DNA of 16,943 nt from the NCBI GenBank assembly GCA_013115135.1, contig JABANP010000793.1:1-16943 (forward strand). Direction: 5' to 3'. Shown piece after piece: positions 1 through 8,501 of this stretch. How positions within the stretch are numbered: the stretch's first letter is position 1; every line of letters begins with the position of its first letter. The notes beneath the pieces were generated by a model. It worked only from the letters and a program-made list of their open reading frames with translations. It ran no database searches and was not told the origin of the DNA. Both the position numbers and the translations under genes were made by a program. This stretch comes from Perkinsus olseni. Taxonomy: Eukaryota; Perkinsozoa; Perkinsida; Perkinsidae.

Positions 1-1
1 T

Positions 2-230
2 TGTTGCGGGTCCCCGAGCCACTCCCACTGCCACTGGTGTTAACACTGGACGTCAGGGACATTGACGTAAATAGTCGCAATTGTAGAAGACTAATGTATC
101 TTCACAGCTTCATTACTTAGAAAGGGCTTGACAACTGAAACGGTAAGATACTCGAAACCGTCAGCGTCCGCCCGCGTGATAATCGTTGGGTAAAAAGATC
201 ACAAGAATGGTGATCTTACGAATCATAACA
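2..230 (-). repeat. 3' LTR (229 bp)
   Basis: Second copy of the LTR, with the same TG...CA ends when read on the minus strand. One C is missing from the run at 12-15 compared with 5464-5468. That C run is coding in the 5' LTR, and the deletion would shift the Gag frame. Here it follows the stop codon of gag-pol and is harmless. In LTR replication the U5 part of both new LTRs is templated by the 5' LTR, so this change should not be inherited. Confidence 0.95.
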
Positions 231-240
231 ATACCTCCCT
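231..240 (-). other. Short polypurine tract at the 3' LTR
   Basis: Directly inside the 3' LTR the minus strand reads AGGGAGGTAT, the only purine-rich run in the 52 nt between the gag-pol stop and the LTR. Its position is that expected of the plus-strand primer. It is short and ends with a T, so the assignment rests mainly on position. Confidence 0.45.
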
Positions 241-282
241 ATAACGAAAGGTGAGGTGACGCCCAAGAGATCATCGTAGCCG

Positions 283-3200
283 TTACCGAAACCTCCTCAG
301 CACGGATATAGCTCGCACTAACCCCTCCTCATCTATGCGGGCTCGCTTGGGACCGGAGCGGCGGGGGCGGAGGGGACTGTCATGGGCCTCTTCGCGCATC
401 ACCATCTGAAGCCGTTTCTCCGCGGCGATGGCCGCCTTACGCTTCCGGGGTCTTGGAAACCGATCCTCTTGGTCGGAGTCGGAGAGCAACTTCTGATCCT
501 GCAGACCAACGGCACGGGGCAGGTCCGACTGGGGCCTTGAGACGCCGGGCTCAGCGGAAAGAGGATCGGCAAGGTCCAAGGGCACTGACAAAGGACCGCC
601 GCCACCTTCAGAGTCGGCTTCGGGCTCGTCCGCGTCGATCACGTACGGCTTACAATTAGTCAGATGATGTTCTTCGACTCCGGCGGGGGTCTGCAGGCCT
701 AGGAACCGGCGGCCACGATAGAGGACAGGGTAGGGCCCGCGCCAAGAAACATCCAATTTGCGGGGGCGGTGGGTAAACACCAACACGAGGTCACCTTTCT
801 TCAGCTTACCGAAGGCTTCTGGGGAATGCGTAGGCCAGTGCTTCTCCCTCATATCCAACCATACGGCAACAAACTGCGCCAGCGCACGCCGGCGTTCACC
901 AGTGACGCTCCTCGCCAGGCTTGTGACATCTTCTACATCGTGTGGGGTCTCCACCTCGCCGGAGAGAACCTCGGGATCCACACCGCCCACCCCGGTCTGG
1001 AGGGCCAGCCGGCCATGATGTAGCAGATATGGGCAATAACCCGTGTCGCCGATCTCCATGTGGTTGACCAGCCATTTGACGGTCTCCAAACAAATACGAC
1101 TCTGCCAGGCCTTCCCAGGGTGTGACAAGATCCACTTCCGCAGAGCCAGGTTGCACTCCCGGTGGCGCCGCTCCCACCAGCCACCGCACCCAGGGGAATT
1201 GGGAAGGCTGTACTCCCAAGAAATCATCCGGTGCTGAGCCCATTCTGCAGCCGCTGCCGAAGTGAAGTACCGGGCGCCGTCAGAGACGACACCGAGCCTA
1301 GGACAGCCATTGCGTAAGCAAATGACCTCGAACGCTTCCAACACCGACTCAGTGGTGGGGTCGCCGTCCCTTATCAACTCGAAGTCGAAGTAACCGGTGA
1401 GGTAGCATGTGGCCGTCAACAACACGCCGCCGCCCATTGCACTGTGGTTGAGATGAAGGCAGTCGATACCCACCCTTACCCATGACGTGGTGGCATCCCG
1501 CAACCTCCGGGTGCCGTAGGGAACTTTGGTCTTGTCGTCGGAGCAACGTTGGCAGACATCGCACCTCCTTCTCGCCCTCAACGTTTCCGTCCCCATCCGC
1601 GGCCAGAAGCACCATTGCTGCAGTAGGTATCGTAACTGACGACCACTGGCATGGGTCTTGTTGTGGAAGTGACGCGCCAAAGGCTCGCGCAGACTCTTGG
1701 GGATGACGATTTGGGTGACCAACGATCCTCTGGTATCATAGCGAACCCTCCGCACCAATACACCACCAACCGCTTCGTAACCAGGCTTCTTGGCAAGACT
1801 CGCGCATTCGGAGCACCCTCGCTGGTGATCGCAGATCTCGCCGATGCCCGGGACGTCCTTGAGGGCCTGTAGGGCGGCATCTCGATCAGCCGATAGGTCC
1901 GTGACATCGCAATCGGCGGGTGGCGTCAGCTCTTCAGGCTCTTCCCCTTCCCGAGATAGCTCCTCGTCAACGAACCGCCTGAGGTGATCAACTTCGTCAC
2001 CGCTCATACCACCACCCATACCCCCCTTCTTAACAGCGAAAGGGCTGGGAGTAGGGTCACAGGCACCAGAGTCGTCATCCCCGGCGGCTCGGGCCATGGC
2101 ATCCACCACAGCCGTTTGAGCTCTAGGGAGCCATAGGACAGCGTTAACATTCTCGTGGAAGTTCAACACCTTCCGAAGCTCGTGCTCGTCCGTGATGTGG
2201 TCTTGCTCGAGGTTCCCCCACTGAAGCTTGGAGTTGAAATTGTCGGTGTAGACAGCGACCGGGTTCAGAAGCAACGGGGTGAACTTGAAGACCGCGTTCA
2301 GGAGGGCGCATCTCTCTCGAAAGGTGCTGGACTTCCGTTGTTGCCCAGGATTGAAGGCACCGCCGTCCAGCGAGAACGGAAGGAGCTGCAGCGTGTAGCC
2401 AGGCTTCACGTCCACTTGGAATGCCTTACGGAATGAGGCAGCGCAAAGGGCGTGGTCAGGATCATGAGGCTCAGCATCATCATGATAACAAGGTCTACAG
2501 ACCACCTGGCAGAGCATGGCGCCCCAGCCTGTCTTGTTGGCATCACAGAGAACCACAGTCCCTTTCACCGAGAAGTTGGACTCTGTACCCATGATATGGA
2601 GTGGAGTCAGTCCATCAAAGTAGAAGGATAGCAGACAGCGGAGGTGCTCTTCAGAGGTGACGTTCTTGGACGAGTGCAGGGCGGCCAGTGCTTGTTGAGC
2701 ATCGGCCGGCAACCACCGGCGAACCCAGTTGAAGACTCCGGCCCACCGTCGGACGAAGGGGGTTAGATCCTTCTCGGTCCCGAGTGTGCGCAGCGTCGCC
2801 AAAGCCTGTTCAACGGCCGCGTCAGAGAGCTTCTTCTTCGGGGAAGGCAGAACCAGATTCCCCCTCACAGTTAGCCCGCAGAAGACAGCTTCGGTCCCGA
2901 GCTCGAGTTTGTCCTCGGCGACTTCCAAACCATAGCGGGAGAAGACTTCCCTGACGACATCAACCGCCTTCTCCAGAGACTCCCGGTCCCCTGCGCCCAG
3001 GAGAACGTCGTCTTGAAAGTGAGCCGTCCTAACTGACAGTCCAGCTTCGACGAGAGCTGCGTCGACCTCTTCGAGCACACGATCGATAGCTCTCGAAAAG
3101 AGTAGAGGCGAAAGGTACCAGCCTTGGACCAGGCCCACCGCGCTCCAATAGTGGACGATTCCATCTGGACCGATAGAGCGGGTGACGAAAATCCCCTTCG

Positions 3201-5514
3201 TCCCCGGGGGTCTCAGAACCGCAGAGAAGGCATCTCTGATGTCGACCCGAGCGAAGTGCTTACGCACAGAGGAAGGCCAGGCTGCCAAGATTTGCAGAGC
3301 AGTTCGCTGGAACTGGTGGCCCTTCACCTCGCACACAACCGGGTTTCTGGATGAACTCGGGGCCCATACGTGCTTTACTCCGCCGTCCGCTTGCTCAGAT
3401 TTGACGAGAACGTATGAGTTGAGGGTACGGCAGTCGAGGGTGAGCCTCCACCTCTTGCGGATCTCGTCGTCCTCCAAGGTCGTCACATCAGGCAAGGCCG
3501 CGGATGAACCGAGCTTGTCACAGAGAACGGCTTCCGACACCACCAGGGCCTCCTCGGGGCGGATCTTCTCAAACTTGCCTTCCTTCTGCGCAATCTGAAG
3601 CCGACGGTGCACCAGTAGTTGCTTGGACCTCGAGCGCTTCCTCTCGGCCTCAGCATGTGGAATGACAGCAGCATCTTCGAAGGGAGTACACCGGGCTCGT
3701 AACCTGCCGTCGTGGACATCGACCAGGACCTGAGCAGCTTCGACCGCCATCACCCTTGCGCACCTCCCGCCAGGAAGGTGTGTGGACACTAGAGCACTCA
3801 GAGAAGCCTCCCGCAGCTTGATGGACAAGAGACGCGTCAGCTCCTCACATGATCCCAACAGCTTGGCGCCGATGATAATCGAAGGGCGTAGCACCGGTAG
3901 AATCTTGAAGGGCGCACCCTGTGTCACGTTCTCACCAGCGGGGCTCAGAATGTCGAGATGCACAACCCCTTTCGCCTCGCAGAAACGACCATCCCCAAAT
4001 CGGACACCGCCCGGAGGTGAGAAGGAGATGTCGACGGAGGAGGGGATGACGCCGGCAGAGACCAAGTCGTTGAAGCAGTTCTCGTCGATGAAACCACAAC
4101 CGCTCGCCCCAGAGTCTAAGAGCACCTTGATCTCCGCACCACACTCTTCCCCTGGGGATCGCAACACCAGAGGGACCATGGCGTCGTCCAACGCGCCACT
4201 CAGAGCGCCGAGCGCATCCACATCGGTCAAGACGGCTACCCTAGAGTCCGCGTTCTGGAGCTTCACCACCTTGAAGGACGTCGTCTCTTGCGGGGCCGTC
4301 ATTGGCGGGGGAGAAACACCGGGCTTGGGGTCGCTTCCTCTGGCCGCTGCCTCCTCCGCTATGCGCTTTTTGTAGGCTGGGCAGTCCCTACGAAGGTGTG
4401 AAGGATCCTTGCACTCCCAACAGACACGTCGGGGTTTTTGGGACTCACCAGTGTACTTGAGCGCCGCCAGCTGTTCATCCAGCTCAGGCACATCGAGAGA
4501 CTTCACGCCCACGACTGTGGGAACGTTTACCAACTCCCATCTGGCGAGAGACGCCGAGAGGCCTTCCACATCATCACAGCCGCAGTAGAGAGAGTTTGCA
4601 AGGCCTTGATACCTTGGGGTGAGGTTCTTCCTGTAGAGATCCAGAGACTCTTCGCAGGTGCTGGACAGGCCGAGAGAGCGCCCCTCCTCGACCACCGTGA
4701 GGAACCGGGATGTGTACGAGGTGACACTCTCCCCCTGCTTGTGGACGACGGCGGCCAGTTTGTTGCGGAACCTGACGGGGTCGTCAGTAACTTGATAGGC
4801 TTTCATCATGAACTTCTCCGCCTCTTGGAGACGCTCCTCGACTGGGGCAGAGAGGAGCCCCTCGCGCTCGAGGTGCCCCATGAGCTTCATCCGACACGCC
4901 GGGGAGAGAGCGCGGAGGAGGAAGCGCCAGATATCCGGTGGCTGCAAGTCATACACCCGGCTAGTGAGGGTCATGTCTCGGATCCAACTGGTCACCGGTC
5001 TGGCATCAGGGTCACCTTTGTATTCGGCGTTGTCCGGGATGGGGATGTGGGAGATGCCTTGCATGGCCTTAGCCACGTTCAATGAGCAGCTGCCAGTGTC
5101 CTTGGAGATATCCGAGAGTAGGTTCGACAGTCGAGAGTGGGTGCGTTGACGTCCCGCTGGACCACCACCGTCATCCCCCGGTTGGCCACGAATCCCCGAG
5201 AGACGTGCCGTAGCCGTGGATGACGCTTCGCTACCAGAAGCCGTGTGGACAACCTCCTCACGAGGAACCGAACCCAGAGCCTTGCCGCGGATCTGGGACA
5301 GGAGCTTACGATACGCCACCCTCTCACCGACCGCTTTCTCCTCCACCGAGAAGCGAGACAGAACCAACTCGAGATCTTGATCAGAGCAGTAGGGGAGGTC
5401 GTCGGGAGCCACGCCAAGCAGGGAGGCCAGAGATCCTGCATCGGGTACCACATGTTGCGGGTCCCCCGAGCCACTCCCACTGCCACTGGTGTTAACACTG
5501 GACGTCAGGGACAT
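283..5514 (-). CDS. gag-pol: Gag-Pol polyprotein, single frame, 1743 aa
   Basis: The frame supplies capsid-like protein, protease, RT/RNase H and integrase for the element. I start at the ATG at 5514; the open frame extends six codons further to a TTG. Visible motifs by residue: zinc knuckle CX2CX4HX4C at 365-378; protease LLDSGASG near 465-472; RT from about 690 with D758 (VDIRDAF) and a catalytic FQDD at 833-836 in place of YxDD; RNase H D991, E1067, D1091, D1138; integrase H1284, H1288, C1318, C1321 and D1351, D1412, E1448 (35 residues between the last two); GPY-like WRGPY near 1591-1595. The C-terminal tail is basic (PRPRKRK, RPRRSGPKR), possibly nuclear-localising. Gag and Pol are fused with no stop or frameshift, so protein ratios must be set another way. 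GC is clearly higher than in the flanking DNA. Confidence 0.95.
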   Translation of the reverse strand: MSLTSSVNTSGSGSGSGDPQHVVPDAGSLASLLGVAPDDLPYCSDQDLELVLSRFSVEEKAVGERVAYRKLLSQIRGKALGSVPREEVVHTASGSEASSTATARLSGIRGQPGDDGGGPAGRQRTHSRLSNLLSDISKDTGSCSLNVAKAMQGISHIPIPDNAEYKGDPDARPVTSWIRDMTLTSRVYDLQPPDIWRFLLRALSPACRMKLMGHLEREGLLSAPVEERLQEAEKFMMKAYQVTDDPVRFRNKLAAVVHKQGESVTSYTSRFLTVVEEGRSLGLSSTCEESLDLYRKNLTPRYQGLANSLYCGCDDVEGLSASLARWELVNVPTVVGVKSLDVPELDEQLAALKYTGESQKPRRVCWECKDPSHLRRDCPAYKKRIAEEAAARGSDPKPGVSPPPMTAPQETTSFKVVKLQNADSRVAVLTDVDALGALSGALDDAMVPLVLRSPGEECGAEIKVLLDSGASGCGFIDENCFNDLVSAGVIPSSVDISFSPPGGVRFGDGRFCEAKGVVHLDILSPAGENVTQGAPFKILPVLRPSIIIGAKLLGSCEELTRLLSIKLREASLSALVSTHLPGGRCARVMAVEAAQVLVDVHDGRLRARCTPFEDAAVIPHAEAERKRSRSKQLLVHRRLQIAQKEGKFEKIRPEEALVVSEAVLCDKLGSSAALPDVTTLEDDEIRKRWRLTLDCRTLNSYVLVKSEQADGGVKHVWAPSSSRNPVVCEVKGHQFQRTALQILAAWPSSVRKHFARVDIRDAFSAVLRPPGTKGIFVTRSIGPDGIVHYWSAVGLVQGWYLSPLLFSRAIDRVLEEVDAALVEAGLSVRTAHFQDDVLLGAGDRESLEKAVDVVREVFSRYGLEVAEDKLELGTEAVFCGLTVRGNLVLPSPKKKLSDAAVEQALATLRTLGTEKDLTPFVRRWAGVFNWVRRWLPADAQQALAALHSSKNVTSEEHLRCLLSFYFDGLTPLHIMGTESNFSVKGTVVLCDANKTGWGAMLCQVVCRPCYHDDAEPHDPDHALCAASFRKAFQVDVKPGYTLQLLPFSLDGGAFNPGQQRKSSTFRERCALLNAVFKFTPLLLNPVAVYTDNFNSKLQWGNLEQDHITDEHELRKVLNFHENVNAVLWLPRAQTAVVDAMARAAGDDDSGACDPTPSPFAVKKGGMGGGMSGDEVDHLRRFVDEELSREGEEPEELTPPADCDVTDLSADRDAALQALKDVPGIGEICDHQRGCSECASLAKKPGYEAVGGVLVRRVRYDTRGSLVTQIVIPKSLREPLARHFHNKTHASGRQLRYLLQQWCFWPRMGTETLRARRRCDVCQRCSDDKTKVPYGTRRLRDATTSWVRVGIDCLHLNHSAMGGGVLLTATCYLTGYFDFELIRDGDPTTESVLEAFEVICLRNGCPRLGVVSDGARYFTSAAAAEWAQHRMISWEYSLPNSPGCGGWWERRHRECNLALRKWILSHPGKAWQSRICLETVKWLVNHMEIGDTGYCPYLLHHGRLALQTGVGGVDPEVLSGEVETPHDVEDVTSLARSVTGERRRALAQFVAVWLDMREKHWPTHSPEAFGKLKKGDLVLVFTHRPRKLDVSWRGPYPVLYRGRRFLGLQTPAGVEEHHLTNCKPYVIDADEPEADSEGGGGPLSVPLDLADPLSAEPGVSRPQSDLPRAVGLQDQKLLSDSDQEDRFPRPRKRKAAIAAEKRLQMVMREEAHDSPLRPRRSGPKRARIDEEGLVRAISVLRRFR
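5433..5450 (-). other. Predicted tRNA primer-binding site inside the Gag frame
   Basis: Read on the minus strand, the sequence begins TGGTACCCGATGCAGG two bases after the CA end of the 5' LTR, where a minus-strand primer site belongs. The plus strand reads ATCCTGCATCGGGTACCA. That has the form of a tRNA 3' end: 5-nt T-stem strand CCTGC, 7-nt acceptor strand ATCGGGT, discriminator A and CCA. I cannot name the tRNA. These bases are also codons of the polyprotein. Confidence 0.6.
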
Positions 5515-5682
5515 TGACGTAAATAGTCGCAATTGTAGAAGACTAATGTATCTTCACAGCTTCATTACTTAGAAAGGGCTTGACAACTGAAACGGTAAGA
5601 TACTCGAAACCGTCAGCGTCCGCCCGCGTGATAATCGTTGGGTAAAAAGATCACAAGAATGGTGATCTTACGAATCATAACA
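5453..5682 (-). repeat. 5' LTR (230 bp) with promoter and Gag start codon
   Basis: On the minus strand the repeat starts TGTTATG and ends GCAACA, giving the usual TG...CA ends with a 4-bp terminal inversion (TGTT/AACA). It matches 2-230 base for base except for five Cs instead of four near 5464-5468. The ATG of gag-pol lies inside it at 5512-5514, so its last 62 nt are coding (Ser/Gly-rich, SGSGSGSG). Transcription must therefore begin within its first 168 nt. A short hairpin (AGATCAC / GTGATCT arms) sits near the element's outer end. No promoter motif could be assigned. Confidence 0.95.
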
Positions 5683-5711
5683 CGTGTTGAACATTCCCTC
5701 CTTCCAGTGCA

Positions 5712-6408
5712 ATGCTCGGCTACTCCATCTTGGCCATACTGCCGGCTCTGGTCACGGTTACCACGGCCCTGCGGACTGCTGCCCCACAGCCTATGGTAGA
5801 TGAAGGCGTGGATCTCCTAAGCTTACCCGCAATCGCTCGGCCCGATCCACTCCGTCTGTCTTTAGGTATCTTTCGATCCCAGGGATAATAACTGCGTGTC
5901 GCTGTACTCTTTGTCGGGCCCTTTCTTGAGAAAGGGCCTGGAGAGGGCCTAGTGGGTCTGGAGAGCACTAACCTTTTCTTCCAGTGGTACACGGCCAAAG
6001 AAAAGGATGTATTCAGTTTCTGGTAGTTTGGATGCTGCCCTCTTCTTGCCATTCGCTGTGGTTGGTCGTGCTGCTGCTCCCAGGTACGACAAAACTGGAG
6101 CGAAGGGAGGGTTCTGGGTGAAACGGGGGGATGAGACCGCGATGCCCCTCGGCCGAGCTGATGAGATAAATCGGCTTTTTGCTGGACTAAATCCCTATGC
6201 TCATTTGGTGAAAGAAATTCTAAACAAATACAATGCCCCACTCAAAAAAGAAGACTGCGAAGAACTAATGAATTCAATCAACAGCAATCCCCCTGATGGA
6301 TACGAGGATGCTGGAAGAGGTTGGCTTAAGGTGTTTATTAATGACAAGAGGACCGAATTCTTCGAGAGATTTCGCAAGGCGGAGGAGGATTCAAAATCGA
6401 AGGAGTAA
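5712..6408 (+). CDS. Small secreted protein, three-exon model, function unknown
   Basis: Exon 1 opens at ATG 5712 and encodes a typical signal peptide (MLGYSILAILPALVTVTTAL). Exon 2 (5985-6022) follows a good acceptor, TTTTCTTCCAG, and encodes WYTAKEKDVFSF. Exon 3 (6084-6408) follows CTGCTGCTCCCAG and joins in phase to give FWYDKTGAKGGFW, ending with a charged helix-like C-terminus and TAA. With the exon 1 donor at 5795/5796 the product is 148 aa. A second model (5712-5865 joined to 6017-6408) is also in phase and gives 181 aa. Exon 3 is repeated at 97% or so in the second block copy, so the protein part is constrained or recently copied. I do not recognise the family. The gene starts 29 bp from the outer edge of the divergently oriented LTR element. 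Confidence 0.55.
5917..5938. other. Perfect hairpin within intron 1
   Basis: GGCCCTTTCT and AGAAAGGGCC form a 10-bp inverted repeat with a 2-nt centre (realistically 9 bp with a 4-nt loop). It lies in the first intron of the secreted-protein gene. The second block copy has only a degenerate remnant. Confidence 0.6.
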
Positions 6409-6434
6409 CCAAAGGAGTAGGAAGCCTTAGTCTG

Positions 6435-6506
6435 TGATTACCGTGTAAGTGGTGGTCGCCATGTGAGTTGTGATCGCCATGTTAGTTGTGATGTCCATGT
6501 TTATAT
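6435..6506 (+). repeat. 18-bp tandem repeat, four units
   Basis: Four diverged 18-bp units of the type TGATCGCCATGTTAGTTG follow the stop codon of the secreted-protein gene, in its likely 3' untranslated region. The second block copy has only two units at the same place. Confidence 0.8.
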
Positions 6507-7062
6507 AAGTCGACGGTGTCGAGTAGTGGAACGTATTCAATATTACAATTGACGAGTCTCGCGCTCTAAAGTTGAAGGGTGTGAAGGAAATGAGTGCCAC
6601 TTACTCATTCGCTCACGTCACATGAGCCACGTGAGTCACGCGGTCGGCAACTTTGCCGTGTGAATCTCGCTAGTCACCACTGATGAATGCATGATCTATG
6701 ATTGCCCGTGGAATATGGTTTGGGGTAGTAGTTAGGTTGATGAGGTCGGTGAAGCATCTCACGATGGTTTGTCCGTCCTATGGGGATCGTACGGGGTTCA
6801 TACCTCCCAAGGCTGGTAGAGTATCAGTTGTTATCTTCTCATTCTTCAGTATCTTTCGGTAGCTTGTGATAGTACTAGCTCACTTGACGTAACCACTGGT
6901 TACTAAACAATGGCCGCCTTCCGGCTATTACACATCTCATAAATATATCAGTTTGGTTTTTTCCGGGTATTTTGATATTAGATCTGCCTTTTTTGTGTTT
7001 TAACCATTATCGTATTTACGCAGACCTCAGTGATTCACTAACAGTATCGTGTCTTCGTGGAA
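6507..7062. other. Intergenic, no gene seen
   Basis: This is the 3' flank of the secreted-protein gene. The part up to about 6730 matches the other block copy; 6731-6927 is unique to this copy and shows no coding signal. From 6928 an AT-rich stretch with ATAAATATATC and several T runs is shared with 12121-12255 and may be a promoter region for the small frame that follows. Confidence 0.5.
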
Positions 7063-7272
7063 ATGCGTTTCACTCCGATCGACTTCGGTGATGTGGTGTA
7101 CTGGGCCGATCGATAGCAGTGGCTCGATTCAGCAGAGATAGCGTTGAAATCATCAGTCGAGCCAGGGAAGCGTGTTGACGTCGGTCCTCTCTGCGAGAAC
7201 GGGTGCCTAGTAGTGACCGATTATCAGTGAAGCGGATCTTGCGACCCCTAGCATCGGCAACTCAGGATATCA
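7063..7272 (+). pseudogene. Frameshifted copy of the small frame at 12256
   Basis: It starts with the same MRFTPIDFGDVVYWA reading as 12256-12480 but lacks one C in GGGCCCGATCG (here GGGCCGATCG). The frame ends a few codons later. A further TTA to TGA change inactivates the original frame again downstream. The remaining nucleotides are about 97% identical to the intact copy. Confidence 0.5.
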
Positions 7273-7274
7273 AA

Positions 7275-8150
7275 ATCGGTGCCGCCGTTTTGAAAATATA
7301 CCGGCGGCGCCCATTTAGCGCATCTTCTGAGCGCCGTAACTGAGAGCGTTCGCCTCGTTCGTGTAGGATGCAGGTAAAAAATTTTCAAGTAGAAAGTGTG
7401 TTCAAGCGTTTCACCATGAGGGGCTGAACTCCTCATGGTTTGTGGGACACTACGTCAGCTAATCAGCACTGCTGATTCAGCAGGACTCACAGAGTTGGAC
7501 GTCCCAGTCCGCCTTCAGACTAGTGCTAATGTTGTACACTCGTGAATCCTTCCCTCAACCAATACTTAAGTCCTAAGTATCTATTAATATGGCATCTGAC
7601 CGTCACACAAAATCCATCGTCGAAAGTTCGTTCTAAATCCTCTGTAAATTTCGGAAAAACTGCCATGCCTTCCGTCACTTGCCAACAATCGGACACCGTC
7701 TGGCTGATGGAAAGAGGCCTCCAATCGTCGTTGACGGCATCCAGTAGCCGCTGCGGGCACCATGTATTCTTACGAGCCTGTGTGATTGACACCGACAGTT
7801 GTGGATCACGATGCCTGCGTGAGGAGCCCAGCGGGGTTCGAGCGCACAACGAGATGTTCGCCTTCTATTGACTTTCGCCAGCGTGACATATCGGGGAGAA
7901 GCATCACGTGAAGCCTAAAGGGGAATACCGTCTCCTTTCCTGCTCTCGATTTATCTGCAGAGTTGAATGCGCAGAGGAGGCCCCACTGACACTCACCCCG
8001 AATGACTCGGTTCACAGACTGGATGGATCCAGGCGACAGCTCACATCAGAGTATCGAACTAGTGTCACACAAGTCCAGTCTAGCTGAAATGTTCTCAGAC
8101 ACAGGTACTGCGCCGTGCCATCTACACAAAACATGTGCATATATTGTAGG
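7275..8150. other. Orphan 5' flank and unassigned sequence
   Basis: Positions 7310-7605 resemble the 5' flank of the 342-codon gene in copy 2 (12497-12790), including its ATG context at 7591 (AATATGGCAT). The similarity stops within about 15 codons of that ATG, and the coding body is missing. Here the ATG opens only a short frame. The flank includes a small hairpin (CCATGAGG / CCTCATGG, around 7414-7438) and a palindrome AATCAGCA-C-TGCTGATT. From 7606 to 8150 I see only short unconvincing frames on both strands. Confidence 0.4.
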
Positions 8151-8339
8151 CATTCTCTTAAGGTAACCGCCAGCTCAGAATACTCTCATCTCGCGCAAGA
8201 AGCAAGAATCTCGAGATCTCGTCTGGGTTCCGCAACCAGCGAGAGAGCCTATACGCAGCATCGAGGTAGGTATTGTACCTGTAAGAGCACTTCACGACAC
8301 TTCCCCCAACTTACGGAACTCACACCGTATCAAATAATA
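8151..8339 (+). pseudogene. Relic of an unknown coding sequence, copy 1
   Basis: One frame reads SLKVTASSEYSHL, then ARISRSRLG, and later CTCKSTSRH. The equivalent frame in the second block copy (14118-14249 and following) reads SLKGFANSYCHL, RISGSRLG and CACKAKSRH. Agreement of the same frame over this distance suggests a decayed coding sequence. There is no credible ATG and no recognised family. Confidence 0.3.
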
Positions 8340-8501
8340 TAAACTTATGGAGCCCTGTATCATCAATCATGACAGAACTGATCATTAAGCTATCAGCGAA
8401 AACATCGGCCGGTCCCAGTAGTTCTATGGGTATTTCCCTGACGAGAGGACCTACCGATTCAAACCGCAGTATGGGATACACCGTCATCCTCTCTCACCCA
8501 A

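Larger units (their letters stand above)
2..5682 (-). mobile_element. Complete LTR retrotransposon, Ty3/gypsy-like, near-identical LTRs
   Basis: The element runs right to left: 5' LTR (5453-5682), primer-binding site, one Gag-Pol frame, a short polypurine stretch and 3' LTR (2-230). The domain order protease-RT-RNase H-integrase excludes the Copia type. A GPY-like motif after the integrase favours Ty3/gypsy, whereas the GGWWER context of the integrase glutamate recalls BEL/Pao, so the clade is not settled. The LTRs are identical except for one C, and the frame has no stop, so the insertion is recent and possibly still competent. The five bases right of the element (5683-5687, CGTGT) are the expected target-site duplication. 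The only left-flank base present, T at position 1, agrees with it but proves little. Confidence 0.95.

Noticed and set aside
3782..5085. Long plus-strand frames (197 and 215 codons) opposite gag-pol
   Set aside because: They lie wholly antisense to conserved RT/Gag coding sequence in GC-rich DNA and show no motif of their own; they look like composition-driven shadows.
5712..5735. Possible trans-spliced leader sequence (CATCTTGGCC resembles the dinoflagellate/perkinsid leader)
   Set aside because: The match is partial, lies inside a signal-peptide coding exon and lacks the flanking leader bases.
7800..7870. A tRNA suggested by GGGTTCGAGCGC
   Set aside because: No acceptor, D or anticodon stem can be formed with the flanking sequence.
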